Source: a virus. Taken from it: 20,080 nt of DNA. The position numbers and the translations under genes were made by a program. Of this stretch, positions 8,275 to 15,220 are shown piece by piece; within the stretch, counting starts at the first letter, position 1; every line of letters starts with the position of its first letter. The stretch is taken from positions 1 through 20,080 of IMG/VR virus record IMGVR_UViG_3300013004_000242; one strand, given 5' to 3'. The notes under the pieces were generated by a model. That model saw only the letters and a program-made list of their open reading frames with translations, was not told the DNA's origin and did no database searches.

Positions 8275-10104
8275 ATGAAAATTAATATCATAACTAGGCT
8301 CACTCGACCTGAGTACATAAAAGACGTATGGAAGTCGATTGAAGCTTCTCGAATAAAAGATGTTCAAATAGATTGGTATGTTATAATTGACATACTAGGA
8401 AATTTCTCTGTTTCATCGGAGATCTTTCGTTTCCTGGAAGATAAAGCGGATTCAGTTATTATTGAAAAGGGAAAACCTGATACATTCGGATATACCCTAA
8501 TCAATAAGCTAATAGATGTTTTACCTGACGATGAATGGATATACATTCTAGACGATGATAATGCAATACACTTAGATTTTTTCCAAACCGTCAAAGATCG
8601 AGTAAACAAACCAGGTATCTGGGTATTCGATCAATTAGTGGAAGGAAAAGACTTCACTGGTGTACATATCAGAGAAGCTAATATAGAAAATATGAGATGG
8701 CAAGGAGTTGACGTTGCCCAGTTACTTATACACAAAGGCTCAATGAATCCTCATAGATTCCACTCTCATTATAGTGGAGATGGATATTTCATAGATGCGA
8801 TTAAAGCAGACAAACCAGAAGTATTCAATTTTATCAACGAAACTCTTACTCATTATAATTACTTTCAAAAACCCAAGCTCAATAAAAAACTTCCAAGAAT
8901 CTTATTGATACATGACCAAGATGTTGAGCTTTTATCTAACAACCCTCCTTATTTTGAATGTAAAGAACTTACCGTTAAACGTTGTGAAGCTTATGATGAA
9001 AAGGTTGTTTCTGAATTTAACCCTGATTGTATAGTTACTATCGGTGGTGATTGGTCAGATTATCCACAACTTTCGAGTTCATCATTTGACTTTAAACAAA
9101 GATGGTTACATTTTTCTGAATACACTCCAGAAATAGGAGAAGAAGCCTATCAATGTGCAACATCATATATCCTTAATAGAAAAGATGATGAACCTCTTTT
9201 AAGTATCATCACTCCTATTTACAATACCGGAGATAAGCTAAGAAGAACTTACAACTCAATCAAATCACAAACCTACACAAATTGGGAATGGGTAATTGTA
9301 GATGATTCAACTGATGAATATACCACTCGATTAGCTAAAGAAATAGAATCAGAAGATCCTAGAGTAACCGTGTATCGAATACTTCCTATTAGTGGTGGAA
9401 TTATTGGTGAAGCTAAATATCGAGCATTCATGCTTTCTCGAGGAGAAATCTTAATGGAAATGGATCATGATGACGAACTTCACCCAGAAGCAAATGAATA
9501 CATCGTTAAAGCTTACAGAAAATATCCTGATGCCGGTTTCTATTACTCTGATTGTGTTGAGATAAATGAACAACATGAATCTTTAACTTATGGACCAGAT
9601 GGAACATGGGCTTTAGGTTATGGTAAATATTATGACTTTACTCATAATGGAAGAGAATACAAATCCGTCGATCAACCAAACATCAATCCACTTACAATAC
9701 GTCACATCGTGGCAGTTCCAAATCACTTTCGTGCATGGCGAAGAGATGTTTATTTAGCAATAGGATCGCATAATAGAAGACTATCAATAGCCGATGATTA
9801 TGAGTTAATTGTTAGAACTTTCTTACATACCAAAATGGTACACATCCCAAAACCTCTTTACTTCCAATATTATCATGGAGGAAATTCTCAGGATGATGGT
9901 AATGCTAGAGCCGACATTCAAAGAAGAGTAAGATCCATTTCAGTATTCTACAATTGGGAGATACGTAATCGTTTTAAAGAACTAGGAGTAGAAGACTGGG
10001 CTTTTGTTGATACTAACTGGCCTTGGTACGAAAACCCTAGATTCGGTGAGGAAGAGAATTATGTTAATTACTTATTAGATATAAGTGAGAATGAAGGAGA
10101 ATGA
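8275..10104 (+). CDS. Two-domain glycosyltransferase (GT-A fold, GT2-like C-terminal domain)
   Basis: The protein has 609 residues. Residues 1 to about 200 look like a first GT-A domain with the strand YILDDDN (D93-N96), a DxD-like metal site. Residues about 205-305 are a linker domain of Rossmann-like strands (RILLIHD, CIVTIGGD). Residues 307 to about 560 are a clear GT2 domain: PLLSIITPIYN, VIVDDST, the metal-binding DHDDE at 397-401, and ADDYEL as the probable catalytic-base motif. Such enzymes transfer sugars from nucleotide sugars. Targets here could be phage virion proteins, DNA or host glycans; the sequence does not say. The stop at 10102-10104 lies inside a 10-bp tandem duplication. 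Without that duplication the frame would continue for 20 more codons, so the C-terminus may be truncated. Confidence 0.8.
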   Translation: MKINIITRLTRPEYIKDVWKSIEASRIKDVQIDWYVIIDILGNFSVSSEIFRFLEDKADSVIIEKGKPDTFGYTLINKLIDVLPDDEWIYILDDDNAIHLDFFQTVKDRVNKPGIWVFDQLVEGKDFTGVHIREANIENMRWQGVDVAQLLIHKGSMNPHRFHSHYSGDGYFIDAIKADKPEVFNFINETLTHYNYFQKPKLNKKLPRILLIHDQDVELLSNNPPYFECKELTVKRCEAYDEKVVSEFNPDCIVTIGGDWSDYPQLSSSSFDFKQRWLHFSEYTPEIGEEAYQCATSYILNRKDDEPLLSIITPIYNTGDKLRRTYNSIKSQTYTNWEWVIVDDSTDEYTTRLAKEIESEDPRVTVYRILPISGGIIGEAKYRAFMLSRGEILMEMDHDDELHPEANEYIVKAYRKYPDAGFYYSDCVEINEQHESLTYGPDGTWALGYGKYYDFTHNGREYKSVDQPNINPLTIRHIVAVPNHFRAWRRDVYLAIGSHNRRLSIADDYELIVRTFLHTKMVHIPKPLYFQYYHGGNSQDDGNARADIQRRVRSISVFYNWEIRNRFKELGVEDWAFVDTNWPWYENPRFGEEENYVNYLLDISENEGE

Positions 10105-10113
10105 AGGAGAATT
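10087..10113 (+). repeat. 10-bp tandem duplication at the 3' end of the glycosyltransferase gene
   Basis: GAGAATGAAG occurs twice in tandem (10087-10096 and 10097-10106) and is followed by GAGAATT. The TGA stop of the glycosyltransferase falls in the second copy. Since 10 is not a multiple of three, gain or loss of a copy changes the reading frame. Confidence 0.9.
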
Positions 10114-10174
10114 ACCTAGTAACTTACTAGTACTGCCTGAAGAACTATATTATTTCCTCGATCACCTTAGATAA
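10091..10174 (+). other. Out-of-frame coding remnant or 27-residue ORF after the glycosyltransferase
   Basis: In the frame one base away from the glycosyltransferase, ATG at 10091 opens a short ORF that ends at TAA 10172-10174. It reads ENEGE and then LPSNLLVLPEELYYFLDHLR. The same ENEGE ends the annotated glycosyltransferase. Removing one 10-bp repeat would fuse these residues to the enzyme without interruption. The composition (Leu, Pro, Glu, aromatic residues) is protein-like. It could be the displaced natural C-terminus or a coincidental open stretch. Confidence 0.45.
10116..10130. repeat. 15-bp palindrome CTAGTAA-C-TTACTAG
   Basis: This is a perfect inverted repeat with 7-base arms and a single central base. 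The centre is too tight for a full hairpin, so it resembles a two-fold protein-binding site. It lies about 120 bases before the LamG gene and inside the out-of-frame remnant. It may be an operator or chance. Confidence 0.3.
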
Positions 10175-10223
10175 AGGTTATATGTAATTTTGATACGGTC
10201 AGATTCAGTATTTTTATATTGAA

Positions 10224-10232
10224 TATATAAAG
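10224..10232 (+). promoter_or_regulatory. Possible promoter box TATATAAAG before the LamG gene
   Basis: An AT-rich block (10209-10248) ahead of the ATG at 10249 contains TATATAAAG, a variant of the TATATAATAAAA box, 16 bases before the start. This is the only sizeable non-coding gap (about 75-145 bases) before the adhesin gene, so a promoter is plausible. The match is weaker than at the three exact boxes. Confidence 0.3.
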
Positions 10233-10248
10233 TGAATTAAGATATAAT

Positions 10249-11295
10249 ATGCCAACAACCAGAACATTTGCTTATAATACAGGATCTACATTTGCCGGTG
10301 CTGATCAGGTTGGCTTTGTTGCTGCTGGAACACCAAATGCAGGTTTAACTGCGACTGGAGTAACTTGGCGATCTGGTCCGGATGAAGATCCTGGATATAT
10401 TATTGCCTATCCTACGTCTGGTCCTAGAACTGCAGGTGGTGGAACAGAAATAATATCTGTACCGGATATAGGTTATAAACGATCTTTATCTAAGACAGAT
10501 AATTCATTTATTGCATTATCTAATCAAGTAGGAAACCAATCATTTGCATCTTTATATTCTGCCAGAACCTGGTTAAATTCTAATGGATATTGGACATCTT
10601 GGCCAGGAATAGTTTGGTCTGGATTATCATTATATTTGAATCCTTCTAGTAGTATGTCTTATTCAGGAACAGGAACTTCTTGGTATGACCTGAGTGGAAG
10701 TAATTTAACATTGACCTCATTCGGTACTCAAACTCCATTAACGACAATGGGAGGAGCTTCCGGATTTAGTTTCAATAACTCAGGTTATTGGCAGTGTACT
10801 TCTAATTCAAGTTTAGTTGATCTAGGAGGAGATTGTACTGTAATATTATGGATATATGGAGATCAAGGAGGTTCGAGACGAACAATATTCGAAAAGGCAG
10901 GGACCATATATCAATCATATGAACAGGAATTAGCAATGACGTGGGAGGTTGGATCCGGATTAAGTTATTATAGTAGATATAGTAATTATGATTATGCTGG
11001 AACTGAAGCAACTGTTGCAAATACCTGGACAATGATATCAATAAAAATGTCAACCGGGAAAACTTCCGCTGCTAGAACTGGATTTCGAAGCAAAAATGGG
11101 AGCGCTTGGATTCAAGATTATGTTTCAAGAAGTAGCACCGCATTAGTTGCAGCCGGTGATTTACGAATTGGTACAGGTTATTCCGGAACCTGTTATCAAG
11201 GAGGTATAGGCACAGTTCTATGTTACAATAGAATGTTATCCGATGCCGAAATACTTCAAAATTTTAACGCAACTAAATCAATTTACGGACTATAA
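10249..11295 (+). CDS. LamG/concanavalin A-like domain adhesin (tail fibre or appendage)
   Basis: The 348-residue protein has an N-terminal, Gly/Thr-rich, beta-structured part (1 to about 120). From residue 125 to the end it is a concanavalin-like LamG domain. Hallmarks are LSLYLNP at the start, GTSWYDLSG, a beta sandwich containing CTVILWIYGDQ, and the closing YNRMLSDAEILQNFNATK. Such domains bind glycans and are frequent on phage tail fibres and decoration proteins. The upstream glycosyltransferase and this sugar-binding protein may be linked in surface interaction, but that is inference. No signal peptide or membrane segment is seen. It lies apart from the main structural block. Confidence 0.75.
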   Translation: MPTTRTFAYNTGSTFAGADQVGFVAAGTPNAGLTATGVTWRSGPDEDPGYIIAYPTSGPRTAGGGTEIISVPDIGYKRSLSKTDNSFIALSNQVGNQSFASLYSARTWLNSNGYWTSWPGIVWSGLSLYLNPSSSMSYSGTGTSWYDLSGSNLTLTSFGTQTPLTTMGGASGFSFNNSGYWQCTSNSSLVDLGGDCTVILWIYGDQGGSRRTIFEKAGTIYQSYEQELAMTWEVGSGLSYYSRYSNYDYAGTEATVANTWTMISIKMSTGKTSAARTGFRSKNGSAWIQDYVSRSSTALVAAGDLRIGTGYSGTCYQGGIGTVLCYNRMLSDAEILQNFNATKSIYGL

Positions 11296-11298
11296 AAT

Positions 11299-11445
11299 AT
11301 GAAAAAATTTATAAATATGGATTTTGATGGCACCAAATGGTGGGTTGAATATAACGAAGATGGAATAGATAAAAAAGATCTATTTGATACTAAATCAGAA
11401 GCTACGGCTTTTTATGAAACTTTTTTTAATACACCGCACAATTAA
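11299..11445 (+). CDS. Small 48-residue protein
   Basis: A short complete ORF runs from ATG 11299 to TAA 11443-11445, three bases after the LamG stop. It begins MKKFINMDFDGTKWWVEYNE and continues with a charged stretch ending in an aromatic-rich helix (TAFYETFFN). It has the look of a small compact beta-hairpin plus helix protein, and Trp-Trp at residues 14-15 is distinctive. TATAAAAT immediately precedes it. I do not recognise the family. Good codon structure and tight spacing support it as real. Confidence 0.55.
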   Translation: MKKFINMDFDGTKWWVEYNEDGIDKKDLFDTKSEATAFYETFFNTPHN

Positions 11446-11475
11446 ATTTGGCATAAAATAGAAGATAAATATATT

Positions 11476-12102
11476 ATGAAACATATACAACATTTCGATG
11501 ACTTCTTAAATGAAGTAAAAAATGAAGACCAACCTAAAAAGGAAAGACGTGTCGGACATACTGTAAAAAGAGGATATTACAAATCAGATCCACCAGATAT
11601 TGGTCTTTATTCTAAAGGAGGAAGAGATGCAATCAAAGGAACTGGATATGCCAATAAAGAAAAAGCCGAATTTACCATAAAGGAGCTAGATAAACTTATG
11701 GATAAAGGAGAAAGAGTTTGGGCTATGTCTATTGCAACCACAATGGAATCTCGTGCTAAAAAACACCAACATCAAACAGATGGAATGCGTGATGCTATGA
11801 AGATATTCCGTGAATGGATCGATAAAAACAAGAAAAGCGAATCCATTGAAGAAGCTGAAAGTAAAACTCTATTCCATCCCGGTGAAGGAGATAAAGTTGA
11901 AGGTACCGGATATGCTGATGCGGAAGCGGCTAACAAAACAATCGCCATCATTAATAAGTTAAAGAAAACTGATCATAATCATGCTATGGCAATTGCCACT
12001 ACCATGGAAAACCGAGCTAAAACTCACAAGTACAGTACTCCTGATATGAAAGAGGCAGCTAGAATATTTAGAGAATGGATCGATAAAAACAAGAAATCAT
12101 AA
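11476..12102 (+). CDS. Tagged protein with two copies of a helical domain
   Basis: The protein has 208 residues. The N-terminus MKHIQHFDDFLNE shows the aromatic-x-x-aromatic plus L-N-E pattern of a capsid-targeting sequence. Residues about 14-50 are a basic linker. Two copies of one domain follow, at 55-121 and 143-208. Both begin GTGYA, contain AIATTME-RAK, and end IFREWIDKNKKS. The copies have clearly diverged, so the duplication is not recent over most of its length. The domain is helical and unknown to me. A basic helical pair like this could bind nucleic acid, and if packaged could be a DNA-associated internal protein. That is inference. It overlaps the next gene by one base (TAATG). Confidence 0.65.
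   Translation: MKHIQHFDDFLNEVKNEDQPKKERRVGHTVKRGYYKSDPPDIGLYSKGGRDAIKGTGYANKEKAEFTIKELDKLMDKGERVWAMSIATTMESRAKKHQHQTDGMRDAMKIFREWIDKNKKSESIEEAESKTLFHPGEGDKVEGTGYADAEAANKTIAIINKLKKTDHNHAMAIATTMENRAKTHKYSTPDMKEAARIFREWIDKNKKS
11638..12099 (+). repeat. Internal domain duplication within the tagged protein
   Basis: Two direct copies encode 67 and 66 residues (11638-11838 and 11902-12099), separated by 63 bases. They share GTGYA, AIATTME, and the ending FREWIDKNKKS. The last block is nearly identical in DNA (GAATGGATCGATAAAAACAA in both), while the rest has diverged. Confidence 0.8.
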
Positions 12103-12299
12103 TGAATTCATCTTGGCTATATAACAGAAACCGAATAATGAGACAGCAATCAGAAGAGATGTTGCAATTACAACATCAAATAGCTAATTCTGAGCAAGTC
12201 TCTACTGATCTACCTATTGAGCAAACAATGTTACTTTTATTGAATGACGATACAGTAACCACTCTATCTATAGGAACTGGTTTAACTGGACCTGCATAA
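12102..12299 (+). CDS. Small hypothetical protein (65 residues)
   Basis: The ATG at 12102 overlaps the previous stop by one base, which supports translation of this short frame. Residues 1-30 are a polar, Gln-rich helix (MRQQSEEMLQLQHQIA). Residues 35-65 contain a hydrophobic Leu run (TMLLLLNDD) and a Thr/Gly-rich end. No family is recognised. It could be a short assembly or adaptor protein. It is the last gene before the gp32 leader. Confidence 0.5.
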   Translation: MNSSWLYNRNRIMRQQSEEMLQLQHQIANSEQVSTDLPIEQTMLLLLNDDTVTTLSIGTGLTGPA

Positions 12300-12489
12300 T
12301 TTTTTGAAACTAAAAATCTCAAGTGAAGTGAGATACATATAATAACTATAACATCCAAAAAATGTTATAACCAAGTAAGTAGAACAAGCTTAGATTAGGT
12401 GAAACTAATTTAATCCGGAGTAAGTAAGTGAATCTGTTATTTAAGTAAGTTCATATTAAATAAACAACGTAAATTAAAAAGTAAGTAAA
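12300..12489 (+). promoter_or_regulatory. Structured leader of gp32 with AAGTAAGT repeats (candidate autoregulatory operator)
   Basis: These 190 bases have no gene. Three short hairpins are visible. One has arms 12316-12321/12329-12334 with a 7-base loop. One has perfect 8-base arms TATAACAT/ATGTTATA at 12347-12354/12362-12369. One has 5-base arms ATTAG/CTAAT at 12394-12398/12405-12409. Interleaved are four copies of AAGTAAGT, at 12373, 12422, 12443 and 12479, the last ending just before the ATG. TATAATAACT at 12338 could be a promoter box. T4 gp32 represses its own translation by binding a folded leader (pseudoknot) plus nearby unstructured A/U-rich repeats. A similar arrangement here is likely but unproven. 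Confidence 0.55.
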
Positions 12490-13419
12490 ATGGAAAACAA
12501 TTTCGACATCTTCAATCTGTCTTTGGATGATTTCAAAACAGAAGAAAAACCAAAATCTGGTCAGGATCTTTACAAAACAGATCCTAAATTATCTAAAGAC
12601 TCTATCTACAGAGCAATCATTCGTTTCATACCGAATGTTAAGAATCCCAAAAAATCTTTCGTTAAAAAATTCTCATACTGGTTAGAAGACGCAGGTGGAA
12701 ATGGCTTTTACGTAGATTGTCCTTCATCAATTGGTGACAAATCAATTATCCAAGACACATTCTGGAAATTATTCAAATCTGAATCTGCATTCGACAAGAA
12801 ACAAGCAGAAAAGATTAAACGTAAAGAGTACTACTACTCTCTTGTTTATATCATGAAAGATCCACAACGTCCAGAATTCGAAAACACCGTACAAATTCTT
12901 CGTTACCCTCGTGCCGTTAAGAAATTAATTGATGCACAAATCCAACCAGATGTTACTGATTTGGAAATGGGAACAGAACCAACTAACGTTTTTGACTTCT
13001 TTGAAGGTAAAGACTTCTCATTAAAAGTTACAATGAAAGGTGGTTATTGGAATTATGACGAATGTAAATTCGCTCAAGCTAAAACTCCAATCGCTGTAAG
13101 TGGTGTTAAAATGGATAACAATGCTGAATCTCGTAAAATGATTATGGATCTTTACGAAGGTGCTGCTGATATCGAGGTTTATGACTTCAAACCATGGGAT
13201 GAAGATATGCGCCAAAAAGTAAATGGTGTATTAGGTGAAATTACAGGAAATCCTGGTTCTGCTTATAATGCGGTATCTTCTCCTGCAAAATCTGCTCCAG
13301 CCCCACAACGAACCGAATCTGCTCCTGCTTCAATGAATGAATCAATGCCAGAAACTACTCAACCAGCAAATAACGATGAAAACATCGAAGATTGGTTGAA
13401 AGAATTTGATATTAAATAA
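12490..13419 (+). CDS. 32: gp32-like single-stranded DNA-binding protein
   Basis: At 309 residues it is close to T4 gp32 (301). The core OB-fold region is recognisable from YRAIIRFIPN through KRKEYYYSLVYIMKDP (110-125), which matches the DNA-contacting strand of gp32, to LEMGTEP..VFDFFEGKDFSLKV and YDECKFA. The tail from about 255 is low-complexity Ala/Pro/Ser. It ends in an acidic stretch (NDENIEDWLKEFD), as in gp32, where the acidic tail contacts other replication proteins. The zinc ligands of T4 gp32 (His plus three Cys) are missing: only C77 remains in that region, so the core is probably metal-free. It coats single strands in replication and recombination with the primase, UvsY and UvsW downstream. 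A long structured leader precedes it and a terminator follows. Confidence 0.85.
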   Translation: MENNFDIFNLSLDDFKTEEKPKSGQDLYKTDPKLSKDSIYRAIIRFIPNVKNPKKSFVKKFSYWLEDAGGNGFYVDCPSSIGDKSIIQDTFWKLFKSESAFDKKQAEKIKRKEYYYSLVYIMKDPQRPEFENTVQILRYPRAVKKLIDAQIQPDVTDLEMGTEPTNVFDFFEGKDFSLKVTMKGGYWNYDECKFAQAKTPIAVSGVKMDNNAESRKMIMDLYEGAADIEVYDFKPWDEDMRQKVNGVLGEITGNPGSAYNAVSSPAKSAPAPQRTESAPASMNESMPETTQPANNDENIEDWLKEFDIK

Positions 13420-13448
13420 TCAAATATCTTATTAACACATATTCAACT

Positions 13449-13474
13449 AAGGGGTTCTACGGGACCCCTTTTTT
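13449..13474 (+). terminator. Intrinsic terminator after gp32
   Basis: AAGGGGT (13449-13455) and ACCCCTT (13464-13470) form a perfect 7-bp stem, extendable inward by a G-U and a C-G pair, with a small TACG-type loop. The stem is followed by a T tract through 13474. It lies 29 bases after the gp32 stop and would insulate the highly expressed gp32 gene from the primase operon. Confidence 0.85.
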
Positions 13475-13476
13475 CT

Positions 13477-13486
13477 TATAATAAAT
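13477..13486 (+). promoter_or_regulatory. Possible promoter box TATAATAAAT directly before the primase gene
   Basis: TATAATAAAT sits between the terminator and the primase ATG at 13487 with no spacer. It matches the core of the TATATAATAAAA boxes elsewhere. If used as a -10 element, the transcript would start inside the gene, so either it only forms an A-rich start context or expression relies on read-through. Confidence 0.3.
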
Positions 13487-14560
13487 ATGGAACTAAAAGA
13501 ATCTTCAAAGAATCATATCATATCGTTGCTGGATTCAATTCTACGTGAACAATTTACAGGAGAAAAGGCAAATGCCAAGCCTTACCTAGATCGTATAAAT
13601 TTTGCTTGCCCTTATTGTGGCGATTCACATGGTGGAACTTTTAAGAAGCGAGGAAATATTTATTGGAAAAATCTAAAATTCCACTGCTACAATGGTGGAT
13701 GTCCTAAACCACATACAACCGTAGTAGATTTTCTTAAAGATCATGGAAAATCCTTCAATCAGAAAGATGAACTAATCCATGTATTAGATTTTATTCAAGC
13801 AAATACCATTGTTGTACCGACTAAAGATTATCTTCAAGTAGGTATCTTTAATGAATTACGTAAAGGTGCAATTCCTTTAGCTGAAGTAAAATCTAAACTT
13901 AATCTAGTTGAACCTCATCGAAATATGCGTATTGAAGCTTATTTGAAAGCTCGATTCATGCATTACAAAATGGAATTTTTTGCATACGATCCAAAAAAAG
14001 ATCAGCTATACATATTTAATTTAACCCCAGATAAACAACATGTGTTAGGTTGGCAATGTCGTAATTTCGGTAAACGAACCGATGAAGCAAAATATGTAAG
14101 TTATAACATGGAAAAAATGCATCTACTTGTTCGAGAAAAACTACTCGAAGGTAGTGGTGAAACCGTAATGCGTTTGAATACTTTATCTCTATTCTTCAAT
14201 ATAATGTTAACCGACTTTACCAAAACGGTTACTGTGTTTGAAGGTCCTATGGATGCATTCCTTTGTAAAAATGCAATAGCACTTTCGGGTATTGATAAAC
14301 CTTTTGATATGTTTAATGAAATGCCAAATATGCGTTATCTATTTGATAATGATTATATTGGCAGAAAGAAAATGGAAGAAATACTGAAGAAAAAACGATC
14401 AGTATTTATGTGGAACAAACTTGTTAGAGATTATAAAGTTCGTGAAAAGGTGAAAGATCTACAAGATCTATTCGCTTATTGTTGGAAAACTAAGAATGAA
14501 GCAATTAAACATTATGGAGAATATTTTACAGACAACCCTCTCGATATCAGATCTGTATAG
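13487..14560 (+). CDS. 61: gp61-like DNA primase
   Basis: The 357-residue protein (T4 gp61 is 342) has an N-terminal zinc ribbon with C41-x2-C44 and C67-x4-C72, including CPYCGDSH and FHCYNGGC. A linker and catalytic core follow, including a VLGWQCRNFG strand (compare the ESFQGRA region of gp61). The Toprim domain has EGPMDA at 252-257 and DND at 287-289, the expected metal-binding acids. It makes RNA primers for lagging-strand synthesis, acting with the replicative helicase (gp41 in T4), which is not in this window. The stop is followed after one base by the next start. It probably heads a run of coupled genes through UvsW. Confidence 0.85.
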   Translation: MELKESSKNHIISLLDSILREQFTGEKANAKPYLDRINFACPYCGDSHGGTFKKRGNIYWKNLKFHCYNGGCPKPHTTVVDFLKDHGKSFNQKDELIHVLDFIQANTIVVPTKDYLQVGIFNELRKGAIPLAEVKSKLNLVEPHRNMRIEAYLKARFMHYKMEFFAYDPKKDQLYIFNLTPDKQHVLGWQCRNFGKRTDEAKYVSYNMEKMHLLVREKLLEGSGETVMRLNTLSLFFNIMLTDFTKTVTVFEGPMDAFLCKNAIALSGIDKPFDMFNEMPNMRYLFDNDYIGRKKMEEILKKKRSVFMWNKLVRDYKVREKVKDLQDLFAYCWKTKNEAIKHYGEYFTDNPLDIRSV

Positions 14561-14561
14561 A

Positions 14562-14774
14562 ATGGAAAATGAAGCTAAAAAAATTGAAGATTTTGAGGAT
14601 CTAAACCTCAAAGCACCGGTAGATTTTACCGCATCTGAGAAATTAGTGTCCAAAGATCTAGGTAATCAATTAGAGATTCCAATCATAAAATATAAAGTTC
14701 GTCCCAAAAATAAAGGGAAAGCCATCGAAGTTAAACTTGGCAAAAAACAAAAGTCAACAAATAATCTATTTTAA
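14562..14774 (+). CDS. Small hypothetical protein between primase and UvsY
   Basis: I choose ATG 14562, which begins one base after the primase stop and gives 70 residues. An in-frame ATG at 14496 would add 22 residues but would overlap the primase gene by 65 bases. The protein is highly charged. An acidic N-terminal half (MENEAKKIEDFEDLNLKA) is followed by a Lys-rich end (KYKVRPKNKGKAIEVKLGKK). No family is recognised. Its place between primase and UvsY, with TAATG coupling to UvsY, suggests a small replication or recombination accessory, but nothing in the residues proves it. Confidence 0.55.
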   Translation: MENEAKKIEDFEDLNLKAPVDFTASEKLVSKDLGNQLEIPIIKYKVRPKNKGKAIEVKLGKKQKSTNNLF

Positions 14775-15220
14775 TGACAACTGAAGAACAAAAAGTCGAA
14801 ACCCTAGATACCGCATTGACATCCGAACGAGATGATTTTTCTGCAAAAATACTTGATCTAATCAAGAACATAAATGATGTATCTAAGATTGCAGAGGCTC
14901 AAGTTCTTATGTTATCTTATCGTCATATGATGGTAGATAAAATAACCAAATATAGAGTAGCCCTTTATAAAAAGAAAACCTCTGATACTAATTATCGAAA
15001 ACTTCGATATGAATATTACAAAACACAACACGATGTTAGATTAGATAATCGAGAAATTAATCAATACATAGATTCTGATATGGCACTTAGAATTCGCCAA
15101 ACTGAATTATTAGAATCTCAAGTAAACTTCTTTCAGCAATGTGTAGAAACACTTGATAAAATGGGGTTCTCCATTAAGAACCGAATTCAAATCGAGGAAA
15201 TTAATCAAAGAGCATATTAA
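14774..15220 (+). CDS. uvsY: UvsY-like recombination mediator
   Basis: The 148-residue protein is almost entirely helical and close in size to T4 UvsY (137). The C-terminal half lines up with UvsY by eye. A D-x-L-x(6)-L stretch is followed by a Phe-containing helix, then LDKMGFSIKNRIQIEEIN, corresponding to the UvsY ending LDAIKSRGFAIKHIQDM. The middle holds the basic, Tyr-rich helix region (KLRYEYYKTQHD) comparable to the DNA-binding part. UvsY helps load the UvsX recombinase onto gp32-coated single strands. Its position directly before uvsW, as neighbours in the same region of T4, supports the call. Overlaps of one base at both ends (TAATG) indicate coupling. Confidence 0.7.
   Translation: MTTEEQKVETLDTALTSERDDFSAKILDLIKNINDVSKIAEAQVLMLSYRHMMVDKITKYRVALYKKKTSDTNYRKLRYEYYKTQHDVRLDNREINQYIDSDMALRIRQTELLESQVNFFQQCVETLDKMGFSIKNRIQIEEINQRAY

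Noticed and set aside
12373-12487. AAGTAAGT repeats as a CRISPR-like array
   Set aside because: The units are only 8 bases, irregularly spaced (49, 21 and 36 bases) and sit in a gene leader, so regulation is far more likely.
14496-14561. Longer start for the small gene between primase and UvsY
   Set aside because: It would overlap the primase coding end by 65 bases, while ATG 14562 starts one base after the primase stop, as is usual in this genome.
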